From JADJOY01 sp046331705 [NCBI: bacterium] (GTDB lineage: Bacteria > JADJOY01), in contig JAXLQJ010000029.1 of NCBI GenBank assembly GCA_046331705.1, positions 27,804 through 91,803 of the forward strand: 64,000 nucleotides of DNA, read 5' to 3'. The notes beneath the pieces are model-generated. The model was not told the DNA's origin. It worked only from the letters and a program-made list of their open reading frames with translations, and ran no database searches. A program made the translations under genes and the position numbers. Of the stretch, positions 63,575 through 64,000 are shown in pieces (position 1 is the stretch's first letter; every line of letters begins with the position of its first letter).

Positions 63575-64000
63575 GGAGCACCGTCGCCGGCGGCGACGCT
63601 CGACGAAGCGGGCTGGTCGATCTGCCAGATGCGGATGCCGCGCCCCTCGGCGCCACGAATCGCGAATCGATCGAGCACGGGGTGGAACGCGAGGCCCCGT
63701 GGCCACGCGTCGTCCGTGCGCTCGTGAATGATGACCTGCACGGACAATCGCTCGGCATCGAGAAGCTGCACGACACCGAGCGCGGTCTTGTACGCGAGCC
63801 AGCGGCCGTCGGCGCTCACCTGCACGGTGAACACGTCGACGTCCTCACGCCCGGCCACCCGCGGCTCCCCCGCGAAATCGTGGACGAGCACGCGGCCATC
63901 GCCGCCGCTCGACGCGAGCCGGCGACCGTCCGGATACCACGCCACCTCGCGAACGACGTCGCCGCCATGGGGCCGGATGCGCAGCTCCGCCGCGCGCGCC
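63571..64000 (-). CDS. C-terminal part of a WD40-repeat protein
   Basis: The gene runs off the window, so only its last 142 residues are seen. They are WD40 blades (VAWYPDGRRLASSGGDGRVL, then QVSADGRWLAYKTALGVVQL and DRFAIRGAEGRGIRIW) similar in spirit to the propeller of the next gene; ARGLAFHP-type phrases recur in both. It overlaps the Dop-WD40 start by four bases, so it is the upstream partner in the operon. N-terminal domains are beyond the window. Confidence 0.8.
   Translation of the reverse strand, partial: ARAAELRIRPHGGDVVREVAWYPDGRRLASSGGDGRVLVHDFAGEPRVAGREDVDVFTVQVSADGRWLAYKTALGVVQLLDAERLSVQVIIHERTDDAWPRGLAFHPVLDRFAIRGAEGRGIRIWQIDQPASSSVAAGDGAP

Overview
The window is GC-rich DNA from a Gram-negative bacterium. 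Lipoprotein signals, LipB/LipA, a Coq4-family protein and tRNA genes with encoded CCA ends point that way. The gene mix (PPi-type phosphofructokinase, AprBA-like pair with a CymR-like Rrf2 regulator, sucCD-mdh, Dop/PafA-like protein) recalls deltaproteobacterial or related lineages such as Myxococcota or Binatota. This placement is inference; no rRNA gene is present.

Left part (1-25.5 kb). A membrane protein and a receiver protein are followed by a zinc-ribbon protein, tRNA-Pro and an XTP/dITP pyrophosphatase. A three-gene glycan operon comes next (methyltransferase-GT2 fusion, GT2, and a GT1 interrupted by two compensating indels), then a PPi-type phosphofructokinase. A redox block holds a CymR-like Rrf2 regulator, AprA-like and AprB-like subunits, two copies of a hairpin-ended direct repeat, a degenerate RACo-like ferredoxin/ASKHA protein and a ferredoxin reductase. 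NADP-isocitrate dehydrogenase with a zinc-ribbon-like insertion is transcribed away from it. From 16 to 25 kb lies an accessory stretch: ankyrin protein, lipoproteins, two paralogous small secreted proteins, two gene remnants, and a TetR-Coq4 pair behind a 24-bp palindrome.

Core part (25.5-47 kb). tRNA-Leu, a parallel beta-helix lipoprotein with a TPR lipoprotein, the TCA operon mdh-sucC-sucD, the operon hisS-aspS-LysM lipoprotein, comEC, an esterase, lipB-lipA, a PrcB-like protein, tRNA-Ala, a CheY-like receiver, a VanZ protein, a stand-alone HD module of the CCA-adding enzyme family and a repeat-rich exported protein.

Right part (47-64 kb). An unusual tRNA-Met(CAT) gene marks the start of an 11-kb island of lower and uneven GC made of conflict-system genes. 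Two are intact: a RelA/SpoT-TPR-SLOG-RyR fusion and a partner with a nucleoside-deoxyribosyltransferase-like N-terminus and a TRAFs-binding C-terminus. Around them lie frameshifted or truncated TIR, DUF4062-TPR, membrane and S1-domain genes. After a SorC-like regulator and an XRE regulator comes an overlapping operon of a WD40 protein, a Dop/PafA-like (pupylation superfamily) enzyme fused to a WD40 propeller, and a membrane protein ending in Gly-Gly. The RelA-SLOG-RyR system and the Dop-WD40 operon are the strongest candidates for undescribed biology.
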